From DAIODI01 sp046349255 (GTDB taxonomy: Bacteria; Pseudomonadota; Alphaproteobacteria; Rhizobiales; Aestuariivirgaceae), in assembly GCA_046349255.1 (NCBI GenBank), contig JAXMCR010000005.1, forward strand, positions 1-64,000: DNA of 64,000 bases. Direction: 5' to 3'. Within the stretch, counting starts at the first letter, position 1. The number at the start of each line of letters is the position of its first letter. The translations under genes were made by a program, and so were the position numbers. Below, in pieces: positions 7,625-16,343 of the stretch. Below the pieces are notes generated by a model. It was not told the origin of the DNA. It worked only from the letters and a program-made list of their open reading frames with translations, and did not search any database.

Positions 7625-9106
7625 TCAACCCTGGCGCAGGTAGTTCGGCGCCTCGCGGGTGATCTGCACGCCGTGCACGTGGCTCTCGCGCATGCCGGCC
7701 GAGGAGATGCGGATGAACTTCGCCTTGCGCCGGAAGTCGGCGAGGTCGGAGGCGCCGACGTAGCCCATCGCGGCGCGCAGGCCGCCGACGAGCTGGTGGA
7801 TGACCGCCGCGACCGGCCCCTTGTAGGGCACCTGCCCCTCGATGCCCTCCGGCACGAGCTTCAGCGTGTCCTTCACCTCCTGCTGGAAGTAGCGGTCGGC
7901 CGAACCGCGCGCCATCGCGCCGACCGAGCCCATGCCGCGATACGACTTGTAGCTCCGGCCCTCGTAGAGGAACACCTCGCCCGGGCTCTCGTCGGTACCG
8001 GCGAGCAGCGAGCCGATCATCGTGCACGAGGCGCCGGCGGCGAGCGCCTTCGCCATGTCGCCGGAGAACTTGATCCCGCCGTCGGCAATCACCGGCACGC
8101 CGTGCTTCAGCCCTTCGGCCGCGCACTCCATCACCGCCGAAAGCTGCGGCACGCCGACGCCCGCGATGATGCGCGTGGTGCAGATCGAGCCCGGCCCGAT
8201 GCCGACCTTCACCGCATCCGCGCCCGCGTCGATCAGCGCCTTCACCGCCTCCGGCGTCGCCACGTTGCCGGCGATCACCTGCACGCGGTTCGACCGGCGC
8301 TTGATGCGCTCCACCTGCCGGATCACGTGGATCGAGTGGCCATGCGCGGTGTCGACCACCACGGCGTCGACGCCCGCGTCGATCAGCATCTCGGCGCGCA
8401 CGTAGTTGTGGTCGCCGGTGCCGACGGCAGCCGCGACGCGCAGGCGCCCCTGCTCGTCCTTGGCGGCGTCCGGATGGAGTGCCGCCTTCTCCATGTCGTT
8501 GACGGTGATGAGGCCGACGCAGCGATAGTCGGGATCGACCACGATCAGCTTCTCGATGCGGTAGCGGTGCAGCAGGCGGCGCGCCTCGTCGCGGTCGACG
8601 CCCTCGCGCACCGTGACGAGGTTCTCCTTCGTCATTAGTTCGCGCACCGGCTGGTTCGGATCGGTCGCGAAGCGCACGTCGCGGTTGGTGATGATGCCGA
8701 CGAGCGTGCCGTCGTCCTTCACCACGGGGATGCCTGAGATGCGGTAGCGCTCCTTGAGCTTCAGCACGTCGGCGAGCGTCGAGTCGGGGCCGATCGTGAT
8801 CGGGTTCACCACCATGCCGCTCTCGAACCGCTTCACGCGCTGCACCTCGGCGGCCTGCGCCTCGGGTTCGAGGTTGCGGTGAACCACGCCGATGCCGCCG
8901 AGCTGCGCCATCGCGATGGCGAGGTTCGATTCCGTTACCGTGTCCATGGCGGAGGAGAGGATCGGGATCGAGAGATCGATCGACCGCGTGAGCTTCGTGC
9001 GCACGGAGACTTCGGACGGCAGCACCTCGGAGGCGCCCGGCTTCAGGAGCACGTCGTCGAACGTCAAGTATTCGGGGAATGCTTCGGCGGAAGGCTGCGA
9101 TGCCAT
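7625..9106 (-). CDS. guaB: IMP dehydrogenase
   Basis: Oxidises IMP to XMP with NAD+, the rate-limiting step before GuaA. The 493-residue protein starts MASQPSAEAFPEYLTFDDVLLKPG, has two CBS domains inserted at about 95-210 (SDKGTLV-type repeats, here DDGTLVGIITNRDVRF), and shows the catalytic loop GPGSICTTRIIAGVGVPQ with the active-site Cys and the flap region YRGMGSVGAM. The ATG at 9104-9106 is preferred over a TTG six bases earlier because AGGAGAGG then sits at correct spacing. First gene of the guaB-MAPEG-RsmB operon, with guaA about 2.4 kb beyond the operon's 3' end. Confidence 0.97.
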   Translation of the reverse strand: MASQPSAEAFPEYLTFDDVLLKPGASEVLPSEVSVRTKLTRSIDLSIPILSSAMDTVTESNLAIAMAQLGGIGVVHRNLEPEAQAAEVQRVKRFESGMVVNPITIGPDSTLADVLKLKERYRISGIPVVKDDGTLVGIITNRDVRFATDPNQPVRELMTKENLVTVREGVDRDEARRLLHRYRIEKLIVVDPDYRCVGLITVNDMEKAALHPDAAKDEQGRLRVAAAVGTGDHNYVRAEMLIDAGVDAVVVDTAHGHSIHVIRQVERIKRRSNRVQVIAGNVATPEAVKALIDAGADAVKVGIGPGSICTTRIIAGVGVPQLSAVMECAAEGLKHGVPVIADGGIKFSGDMAKALAAGASCTMIGSLLAGTDESPGEVFLYEGRSYKSYRGMGSVGAMARGSADRYFQQEVKDTLKLVPEGIEGQVPYKGPVAAVIHQLVGGLRAAMGYVGASDLADFRRKAKFIRISSAGMRESHVHGVQITREAPNYLRQG

Positions 9107-9211
9107 GGCCAACCTCTCCTCAACGTGTTCCGGGCTTCGGGTTGGCGGCGGTTCATACCACCCCCCGCCCGCCCCGCCAAGCGGCGTTTTCAGCCCCGTT
9201 TTCCGCCGCTC

Positions 9212-11020
9212 TCAGCGCAGCGCGCGCAGCGCGTTGAGGATCACGGCGACGTCGATGAATTCCTGGAGAATCGCGCCCTCGACGGGCACGAGGTAGCCGA
9301 ACGCGGCCGCGATCATCGCCGCAATCGACAGCCCGAGCCCGGCAAACACGCTCTGGCGGGCGATCATCAGCGTCCGCTTGGCGATCGCCACTGCATCGGC
9401 GACCCGGCCGAGGTCGTCGACGAGCAGCACCGCGTCGGCGGCTTCCGAGGACGCTGCGGAGCCCCGCGCGCCCATGGCGATGCCCACGTCGGCCGCGGCG
9501 AGCGCGGGCGCATCGTTCACGCCGTCGCCCGCCATGACGACGTTGCCGTCGCCGCGCTCCGCAATCACCGTTTCGACCTTCTCGTTTGGCGCAAGGCCGC
9601 CCTTCGCCTCGTCGACGCCGAGTTCCGCGCCGATCCGCGCGACGACATCGGGCCGGTCACCCGAAGCGAGCACGACACGGCGCACGCCCGCCGCGCGCAG
9701 GCGGTCGAGCAGCGAGCGCGCGTCCGGGCGCACCTCGTCGGCAAGCCGGATGTGCCCGGCGAACGCGCCGTCGATCGCGACGGCGACGACGAGTTCGCCC
9801 TCCGCCCCGTGCGCGTGGAGCTTGTCCTTGCGGCGGATGTGCGAGGCCACGAAGTCGATGCCGCCGACCGCCACCCGATGCCGTCCCACGTGGCCCGCGA
9901 TTCCCGATCCCGCCGTTTCGGTCACGCGAGTGGGCGGCGAGAGCGGCAGGCCGCGGTCGTGCGCTTCCGCCACCAGCGCCCGCGCGATCACGTGCGGCGA
10001 GGCCTGGTCGAGCGAGGCCGCGAGCGCGAGGACGTCGTCTGCCGCGTGCTTGCCGGCCGGCTCGATCGCCGCGACGCGCGCTTCGCCCACGGTGAGCGTT
10101 CCCGTCTTGTCGGCGACCAGCGTGCGCGCGTCGGCAAGCTTCTCGAGCACGCCGCCGCCTTTCACCAGCATGCCGCGGCTCGCCGCGCGTAACATGCCGG
10201 AGACGACCGCGACGGGAACGGCGAGGATCAGCGGGCACGGGGTGGCGCACACGAGCACGGCGAGCGCCCGGATCGGGTCGTTCGACGCCCACCAGGCCGC
10301 ACCGGCGATCGCCAGTGTCAGCGCCAGGAACCACACGGCGTAGCGATCGGCGAGGCGCACCATCGGCGCCTTCGCCGCCTGCGCGCCCTCGACGAGCCGC
10401 ACGATGCCCGCGTACGTGCTCTCGGCCGCAAGCGCTATTGCCTCGAGGTCGAAGGCGTCGCCGACGTTCGTCGCGCCGCTGCGCACGAGCGCGCCGACAG
10501 CGTGCTTTCTGGGGAGCGGCTCGCCCGTCAGCACCGCCTCGTCGAGCAGCGCCGGCGAACTCGTCACCTTGCCGTCCACCGGCACCACGTCGCCATGGCG
10601 CACGAGGAGGCGGTCGCCCGGCACGATGTCGGCAATCGGCACGTCCTCGAGCCCTTCCATGGAATAGCGCATCGTCCGGTCCGGCACGCGATTGAGCAGT
10701 GCCGTCATCTCGCGCCGCGCGCGCTGCTCGGCAAAATTCTCGAGGAACTGGCCGCTTGCATACATCAGCGCCACGACGATCGCCGCCAGTGGCTCGCCGT
10801 AGAGCAGCGCGAACGTCATGGAGATCGCGGCGACGAGATCGAGACCGACTTCACCTTTGGCGAGCGTCGTCGCGATCTCGAAGAACAGCGTCGCCAGCAC
10901 GGGCAGCGTCGCGAGCGTCCAGATCTGCGCCGACCGGTCCGGCAGCGCAAACCCGAGCGCGAGGCCGGCGAGCGGCAGCACGACGAGCAGCGTGCGAACG
11001 GAACGCAGGAGCGGATTCAT
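9212..11020 (-). CDS. P1B-type heavy-metal ATPase without N-terminal metal-binding domain
   Basis: A metal cation exporter of about 602 residues. Visible P-type ATPase motifs are LTGEPLP (actuator), DKTGTLT (phosphorylated Asp) and AGDGVNDAPAL. The membrane motif is ATPCPLILAVPVA, a TPC variant rather than CPC, and the usual SEHP motif of the nucleotide-binding domain reads SPHV. There is no N-terminal CxxC domain or His stretch; the protein begins with membrane helices. These changes leave the metal unassigned (Zn/Cd or Co/Ni type are possible). The ATG at 11018-11020 (MNPLLRSVRTLL) is chosen because the extension upstream is Arg-rich and non-conserved in character. Transcribed divergently from uup. 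Confidence 0.9.
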   Translation of the reverse strand: MNPLLRSVRTLLVVLPLAGLALGFALPDRSAQIWTLATLPVLATLFFEIATTLAKGEVGLDLVAAISMTFALLYGEPLAAIVVALMYASGQFLENFAEQRARREMTALLNRVPDRTMRYSMEGLEDVPIADIVPGDRLLVRHGDVVPVDGKVTSSPALLDEAVLTGEPLPRKHAVGALVRSGATNVGDAFDLEAIALAAESTYAGIVRLVEGAQAAKAPMVRLADRYAVWFLALTLAIAGAAWWASNDPIRALAVLVCATPCPLILAVPVAVVSGMLRAASRGMLVKGGGVLEKLADARTLVADKTGTLTVGEARVAAIEPAGKHAADDVLALAASLDQASPHVIARALVAEAHDRGLPLSPPTRVTETAGSGIAGHVGRHRVAVGGIDFVASHIRRKDKLHAHGAEGELVVAVAIDGAFAGHIRLADEVRPDARSLLDRLRAAGVRRVVLASGDRPDVVARIGAELGVDEAKGGLAPNEKVETVIAERGDGNVVMAGDGVNDAPALAAADVGIAMGARGSAASSEAADAVLLVDDLGRVADAVAIAKRTLMIARQSVFAGLGLSIAAMIAAAFGYLVPVEGAILQEFIDVAVILNALRALR

Positions 11021-11099
11021 GTCCGAGGTATGCGCCGCCCTTGCCCGCCCCGGCAAGCCGCTTGCCGCAGGCTGCCCGGCCCTCTACATGAACCCGGCC

Positions 11100-12938
11100 A
11101 TGGCCCTCCCGCCCGTCCTCCACCTCAAAGACATCCGCCTGAGTTTTGGCGGCAAGCCGCTGCTCGAAGGCGCGGAACTCAAGGTCGAACCCGGCGACCG
11201 CATCTGCCTCGTCGGGCGCAACGGATCCGGCAAGTCCACGCTGCTCCGGATCGCTGCGGGGGAAATCGAGCCTGATCACGGCGAACGGCTGGTGAAGCCC
11301 GGGACGACGATCCGTTACCTGCCGCAGGAGCCCGATCTCTCGGCCTATCCGACGACGCTCGCCTACGTCGAAGGAGGACTTGCGCCGGGTGACGATGCGC
11401 ACCGGGCGCAATACCTGCTCAACGAGCTTGGCCTGTCGGGCGAGGAGTCGCCTGCAAGCCTCTCGGGCGGCGAGGCGCGCCGGGCGGCGCTTGCCCGCGT
11501 GATGGCGCCCGAACCGGACGTGCTGCTGCTCGACGAGCCGACGAACCATCTCGACCTGCCGGTGATCGAGTGGCTCGAAGGCGAGCTCAAGTCGATGCGC
11601 GGCGCGCTCGTGGTCATCAGCCACGATCGCCGCTTCCTCGAAAACCTGTCGCGGGCGACGGTGTGGATCGACCGCGGCATCGCGCGCCGGCTTGAGCAGG
11701 GTTTTGCCGCGTTCGAAGGCTGGCGCGACGAGGTTCTCGAACAGGAGGAGATCGAGCGCCACAAGCTCAACCGCGCGATCGTTCGCGAGGAGCACTGGGT
11801 GCGCTACGGCGTCACCGCGCGCCGCAAGCGCAACCAGCGGCGCATGCGCGAGCTCGAAGGCCTGCGCAAGGAAAGGCGCGATGCCCGCCGCGCCACCGGC
11901 TCCGTCACGTTCAAGGTCAACGAGGCGGATACGTCAGGCAAGCTCGTGGTCGAGGCGGAACGCATCTCGAAGGCGTTCGACGACCGCCCCATCGTCAAGG
12001 ACTTTTCCACCCGGATCCTCAGGGGCGACCGCGTCGCCTTCGTCGGCCCGAACGGCGCCGGCAAGACCACACTCGTCTCGCTGCTCACCGGCCGCCTCGG
12101 CCCCGATACCGGTCGCGTTCGGCTCGGCGTCGGGCTCGACGTCATGACCATCGACCAGACGCGCTCGACCCTCGACGGCGCGCTGACGCTCAAGGAGACG
12201 CTGACTGGCGGCGGCAGCGACACGCTCCTCGTTGCCGGCAAGCCGCGCCACGTGATGAGCTACCTGAAGGACTTCCTCTTCCCGCCCGAACAGGCGAACA
12301 CACCGGTCGGCGCGCTGTCCGGTGGCGAGCGGGGGCGGCTCGCGCTCGCGAAGGGCCTTCTCCTGCCCTCGAACGTGATGGTGCTGGACGAGCCGACGAA
12401 CGACCTCGACCTCGAGACGCTCGACCTGCTGCAGGAGATGATCACCGACTATCCGGGCACCGTGCTGATCGTCAGCCACGACCGCGACTTCATCGACCGC
12501 ACGGCGACATCCGTCATCGCCTCCGCGGGCGACGGCAAGTGGATCGAGTATGCCGGCGGCTTCAGCGACATGCTGGCGCAGCGCAAGCTCGGCAACGAGG
12601 CCGCGCTGGTGCGCCCGCGCGCCGAGCGGAAGGAGGAGGCGGCCGCCGCTTCGTCCGCCGCCGCCGCGTCGACGCCCGCGCCTGCCGCCGGCAAGCGCAA
12701 GCTGTCGTTCAAGGAGAAGCACGCGCTCGAAACGCTGCCGAAGCGCATGGCCCACCTCGAGGCCGAGATCGCCCGGCTGCATGGGGTCCTCGCCGACGCA
12801 GGGCTCTACGCGCGCGATCCCGGCGCCTTCGCCAAGGCGACAGCCGCACTCGACGCGGCGAAAGGCTCGCTCGCCGAGGCCGAGGACGAGTGGCTGCGGC
12901 TCGAGATGCTGAAGGAAGAGCTTTCAATCTCCAGTTGA
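11100..12938 (+). CDS. uup: ABC-F ATPase, Uup type
   Basis: A cytosolic, membrane-less ABC-F protein of about 612 residues linked in other bacteria to ribosome function and to transposon excision or genome stability. Two ATPase cassettes are visible: GRNGSGKST / LSGGEARRAALA / LLLDEPTNHLD and GPNGAGKTT / LSGGERGRLALA / VLDEPTNDLD. They are joined by a helical linker (about 240-300) and followed by an Ala-rich hinge and a C-terminal coiled coil (KRKLSFKEKHALETL... to the end) diagnostic for Uup rather than EttA. Start choice is uncertain: ATG at 11088 (MNPAMALPP) or 11100 (MALPPVLHL); neither has a clear ribosome binding site. The gap to the divergent P-type ATPase is about 70-80 bp and must hold both promoters. 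Confidence 0.9.
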   Translation: MALPPVLHLKDIRLSFGGKPLLEGAELKVEPGDRICLVGRNGSGKSTLLRIAAGEIEPDHGERLVKPGTTIRYLPQEPDLSAYPTTLAYVEGGLAPGDDAHRAQYLLNELGLSGEESPASLSGGEARRAALARVMAPEPDVLLLDEPTNHLDLPVIEWLEGELKSMRGALVVISHDRRFLENLSRATVWIDRGIARRLEQGFAAFEGWRDEVLEQEEIERHKLNRAIVREEHWVRYGVTARRKRNQRRMRELEGLRKERRDARRATGSVTFKVNEADTSGKLVVEAERISKAFDDRPIVKDFSTRILRGDRVAFVGPNGAGKTTLVSLLTGRLGPDTGRVRLGVGLDVMTIDQTRSTLDGALTLKETLTGGGSDTLLVAGKPRHVMSYLKDFLFPPEQANTPVGALSGGERGRLALAKGLLLPSNVMVLDEPTNDLDLETLDLLQEMITDYPGTVLIVSHDRDFIDRTATSVIASAGDGKWIEYAGGFSDMLAQRKLGNEAALVRPRAERKEEAAAASSAAAASTPAPAAGKRKLSFKEKHALETLPKRMAHLEAEIARLHGVLADAGLYARDPGAFAKATAALDAAKGSLAEAEDEWLRLEMLKEELSISS

Positions 12939-12991
12939 GATTGCCGCTTCTCGGCTGCATGCTCGAAAAGACCGTTGGGGGATAGTGTCCT

Positions 12992-13393
12992 ATGGCTTTG
13001 CCGAGCGAGCTTGATTTCGAGATGTACTACATCTTCCCGCCCGAAGTGTTCGAGGACCCCGTCGTCGGGCCGCGCCTCGGCAAGACGTTTCTCAAGTTGA
13101 ACAGCCAGGGGAACATGATTCCGATCCTGAAGGACGCATCCTTCGCGGCGGCCGTGCGCGAGAATCCGGATTTCAAGCGGCGCTTTCTCGAAGCGGGCTG
13201 GAGCGTCGGCTCCTACGACCCCGCCAAGGATGACGACAGCGACTATCGTCGGTTCGTCGTGGAAGAGCTGCGCAAGATCGTCAGCGGCGGCCTGAGCGAC
13301 GCCGACACCGATACGGCGATCTTCCTGTTTCACAAGTTCTGCCGGTCCGTCGTTCTCCAGGACGGCGAGGCCGCGCTGCCGCTCACGAAGTAG
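12992..13393 (+). CDS. Hypothetical cytosolic protein
   Basis: 133 residues, no signal peptide or membrane segment, mixed alpha/beta. Characteristic stretch: MALPSELDFEMYYIFPPEVF near the N-terminus. A GGGGGAT lies ahead of the ATG at 12992. It overlaps the convergent rlmE gene by 11 bases at the 3' ends. Not assigned to a family. Confidence 0.65.
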   Translation: MALPSELDFEMYYIFPPEVFEDPVVGPRLGKTFLKLNSQGNMIPILKDASFAAAVRENPDFKRRFLEAGWSVGSYDPAKDDDSDYRRFVVEELRKIVSGGLSDADTDTAIFLFHKFCRSVVLQDGEAALPLTK

Positions 13394-14123
13394 CCGTCGC
13401 CTGCGGCGGTCCGCGGAACCCCTTCGCCAGCACGAAGAGTTCCGCCGAGTCCGATCGGCTCGCCTTCGGCTTGATGTGGCGGACGGAGGCGAAGTCGCGC
13501 TTCATCTCGGCGAGGAGCTCGCCTTCGGTGCCGCCGCGCAGCACCTTGCACAGGAACGTGCCGCCGGGCTTCAGCACCTGCCGTGCGAAGTCGAGGGCAG
13601 CCTCGCACAGCGCCATGATCTTCAGGTGATCGGTCTGGCGATGCCCGGTCGCGTGCGCGGCCATGTCGGAGATCACGGCATCGGCCTTCTCGCCGCCCAG
13701 CGCCTCGATCAGGAGCGCGGGTGCCTCGTCGGCGAGGAAATCCTCCTTGAAGATCGTGACGCCCGGCAACGGGTCCATGCCGTGCATGTCGATCGCCACG
13801 ATCCTGCCCTTGGCGCCGACCTTTGCGGAGGCGACCTGCGACCAGCCCCCGGGCGCGGCGCCGAGGTCGACGACCGTCATGCCGGGCTTCAGGAACGGCT
13901 GCTCCGCCTCGATCTCGGCGAGCTTGAACGCCGAACGGCTGCGGTAGCCCTGCTTCTGTGCAGCCGCGACGTACGGGTCGTTGAGCTGCCGCTCGAGCCA
14001 GAGCTTCGAGGAGACTGTCCGGCCGCGCGCGGTCTTCACCCGCTGCTTCAGCTGCCGCCCCTCGATGGTGGGTCCCTGTCGCGACGGGCCGCCGGGGCCT
14101 TTCGGCTTACCGGGGCCGGCCAT
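13383..14123 (-). CDS. rlmE: 23S rRNA (uridine-2552-2'-O)-methyltransferase, FtsJ/RlmE
   Basis: Methylates the ribose of U2552 in the A-loop of 23S rRNA during 50S assembly. The 246 residues contain the family's Y-x-RSRSAFKLAEI segment with the first catalytic Lys, VVDLGAAPGGWSQVA (SAM binding), SDMAAHATGHRQTDH (catalytic Asp) and FLCKVLRGGTEGEL (catalytic Lys; a Glu follows in the conserved C-terminal strand), i.e. the K-D-K-E set. A basic Gly/Pro-rich N-terminal extension of about 25 residues is usual in alphaproteobacteria. The start lies inside the end of the Ppx/GppA gene (17-base overlap), so the two are cotranscribed. Confidence 0.94.
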   Translation of the reverse strand: MAGPGKPKGPGGPSRQGPTIEGRQLKQRVKTARGRTVSSKLWLERQLNDPYVAAAQKQGYRSRSAFKLAEIEAEQPFLKPGMTVVDLGAAPGGWSQVASAKVGAKGRIVAIDMHGMDPLPGVTIFKEDFLADEAPALLIEALGGEKADAVISDMAAHATGHRQTDHLKIMALCEAALDFARQVLKPGGTFLCKVLRGGTEGELLAEMKRDFASVRHIKPKASRSDSAELFVLAKGFRGPPQATATS

Positions 14124-15174
14124 AGGTGCCGTCCTCGAGCATCAGGTCGGTGAGGATGCCCTCGCGCAAGCCCCGGTCGGCGACCCGGATGCGGTCGGCG
14201 GGCCAGGCCGCGAGGATCTCGACGAGGATCGCGCAGCCGGCGAGCACCAGGTCGGCGCGTTCGGGTCCGATGCAGGGATGGCGCACTCGTTCGGCATAGC
14301 CCATCACGCGCAACTCCTCGGTCACGCGCGCAATGTCCTTGCGTGTCAGCCAGCAGCCGTCGACGCGACCGCGGTCGTACCGGCGCAGGTCGAGATGGAC
14401 GCCGCAGATGGTCGTGACGGTGCCTGAGGTGCCGAGAATGTGATCGGGCAGCGGATGCGGTGACACCCGCCTTACTTCGTCTGCAAATTCGCGCACCATC
14501 GGGCGTACAAACCCGCACATTTCTGCGAACATTTGCTCGGTGACGTCGTTGCCGCCGAAACGCTCGGCGATGGTGACGACGCCGGCCGGAAGCGAGGTCC
14601 AGGCCTCGATCGCGTAGTCGCCCCGGTCGACTGCGACCCAGCTCACTTCGGTCGAGCCGCCGCCGATGTCGAACAGGAGCACCCGCTCGGCCTCCGGGTC
14701 GATGAGGGGCGAGGCGCCGGCGACCGCGAGCCGCGCCTCGGTGTGGCGGTCGATGATCTCGAGTCTGAGGCCGAGCTCGTCCTCGACCCGGTCCAGGAAT
14801 TCCGGGCCGTTCAGCGCCATCCGGCAGGCTTCCGTCGCGATCAGGCGGTGCCGGCTGACGTTCCACCAGCGCAGCTTGTTGGCGCACACCCGGAGCGCGC
14901 CGATCGTCCGCCGCATGGCGCTTTCGTTGAGCCTGCCGGAGGACCCGGCGCCTTCGCCGAGGCGCACGATCCGCGAGAAGGCGTCGACGACGCGAAAGCC
15001 GCCCGGGGCCGGTTCGGCCAGCAGCAACCGGCAGTTGTTGGTGCCGAGGTCGAGCGCGCCGTAAAGCCCCTCGCCCCGCGCCCCCGACGCCGGGTCTCCC
15101 TCAGCCGATCTGCCGGCTGCGGCTCCATTGCGCGCTCCGTTCATGCCGGAGCGCGTCGCGCTGCCTGCGGTCAC
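14107..15174 (-). CDS. Ppx/GppA family phosphatase
   Basis: A member of the ASKHA exopolyphosphatase / pppGpp phosphohydrolase family, about 355 residues. Phosphate-binding motifs are ALDLGTNNCRLLLA (phosphate 1, residues about 39-52) and LLFDIGGGSTEVSW (phosphate 2), with TSGTVTTICG in the second lobe. It lacks the C-terminal HD-like domain of long Ppx proteins, so it is the short form common in alphaproteobacteria beside rlmE; polyphosphate versus pppGpp specificity cannot be decided. The GTG at 15172-15174 follows GGAAAG; an ATG at 15144 is the alternative. The first 35 residues are low-complexity. The 299-bp gap to the histidine kinase (15175-15473) shows no gene. Confidence 0.88.
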   Translation of the reverse strand: MTAGSATRSGMNGARNGAAAGRSAEGDPASGARGEGLYGALDLGTNNCRLLLAEPAPGGFRVVDAFSRIVRLGEGAGSSGRLNESAMRRTIGALRVCANKLRWWNVSRHRLIATEACRMALNGPEFLDRVEDELGLRLEIIDRHTEARLAVAGASPLIDPEAERVLLFDIGGGSTEVSWVAVDRGDYAIEAWTSLPAGVVTIAERFGGNDVTEQMFAEMCGFVRPMVREFADEVRRVSPHPLPDHILGTSGTVTTICGVHLDLRRYDRGRVDGCWLTRKDIARVTEELRVMGYAERVRHPCIGPERADLVLAGCAILVEILAAWPADRIRVADRGLREGILTDLMLEDGTYGRPR

Positions 15175-15473
15175 AGTCTTTCCATTCCGGCGCCCCGTCG
15201 CCCGGACCGAGCCGTCGCCCCCGTCATGTCACGAGGCTCGAAGCCCAGGCGCGCCGCCAAAGCCAATTGTTCCGTCACAGGCAGTGTAACAGGCAGAAAC
15301 TCGATGTCACGCGGCTGATTTGCGACCGCTTCCGGAGCGCAAACGGGAGACGTTGACCGCTCGTCATCCTTTACAATCCTTGGTTGTTCTGTCCTTACTC
15401 TGGCCCGGGGTTAACGGCTCATTATGTGCTTTCTGGTACCCCTCACCCCAGTGCGTCCTAGGGTCAGGAGCGG

Positions 15474-16343
15474 ATGCGTACATTCGGCAGTCATTGGTTC
15501 CGGGAAGGCTCGCTGATCTCGGAGTTCTCGGACAGCCTTGGTGCTGCGATGACGCGCCAGCGCTCGTCGATTGCGCTGTCGGCCGCCAAGGTCGAGGCCG
15601 AACTCGCGTCAAAGGCGAAGTCTGAGTTCATCGCCAACATGAGCCACGAGCTCCGCACGCCGCTCAACGCGATCATCGGCTTTTCCGAGATGCTCGGTAC
15701 GCTGAAGAACCCGGAGAAGCAGAAGGTCCAGCAATACGCCGGCTACATCACGCAGGCCGCCGAGCATCTCCTGACGCTGATCAACGGCATCCTGGACATA
15801 TCGAAGATCCAGGCCGGCAAGCTTTCGGTCTACCCGGAGCCGATGTACCTCCAGCACGCCGCCGAAAGCTGTCTCCTCATCGTCGAGGCGCGGGCACGCG
15901 AAAAGCAGGTCAAGATCGTCAACGACCTGCGCGCCGACTTGCCGCCGATCTACGCCGATCCGATCCGGGTCAAGCAGATCCTGATCAATCTTCTGTCCAA
16001 TGCCGTGAAGTTCACACCCCCGCACGGCGTCGTGAAGATTTCCGCGGCTCCGGCCCACGACGGCTTCCTGAAGCTCGAGATTGCCGACAACGGCCCGGGC
16101 ATGACGACACAGGAAGTGGAGATCGCCATGCGCCCGTTCGGGCAGATCAACGCCGGGCCGCATCGCGCGCAGGAGGGCACGGGCCTCGGCCTGCCCATCT
16201 GCCAGGCCCTCGCCCGCCTCCACGGCGGCCTGATGTCGATCCACTCGCAGAAGGGCGTCGGCACGACCGTCTACATCGAACTCCCCCTCCAGTTGCCGCG
16301 CGCTGACGCGGCCGAAGAACGACGGACAGACCAGCCGACATGA
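15474..16343 (+). CDS. Soluble sensor histidine kinase
   Basis: A cytosolic histidine kinase of 289 residues: short N-terminal helix (1-45), HisKA domain with the phospho-acceptor His in FIANMSHELRTPLNAIIGF, then the HATPase domain with NLLSNAVKF (N box), EIADNGPGM (G1) and GTGLGLPICQ (G2). No transmembrane segment and no PAS or HAMP domain are seen, so the input must come from a partner or from the short N-terminal part. AGGAGCGG precedes the ATG. No response regulator is adjacent. Its stop overlaps the start of the HerA-like gene (ATGA), which ties it to the DNA-processing operon downstream. Confidence 0.9.
   Translation: MRTFGSHWFREGSLISEFSDSLGAAMTRQRSSIALSAAKVEAELASKAKSEFIANMSHELRTPLNAIIGFSEMLGTLKNPEKQKVQQYAGYITQAAEHLLTLINGILDISKIQAGKLSVYPEPMYLQHAAESCLLIVEARAREKQVKIVNDLRADLPPIYADPIRVKQILINLLSNAVKFTPPHGVVKISAAPAHDGFLKLEIADNGPGMTTQEVEIAMRPFGQINAGPHRAQEGTGLGLPICQALARLHGGLMSIHSQKGVGTTVYIELPLQLPRADAAEERRTDQPT

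Noticed and set aside
7280..8638. 452-codon plus-strand frame opposite guaB
   Set aside because: No family motifs and His/Asp/Arg-rich composition; guaB is certain on the other strand.
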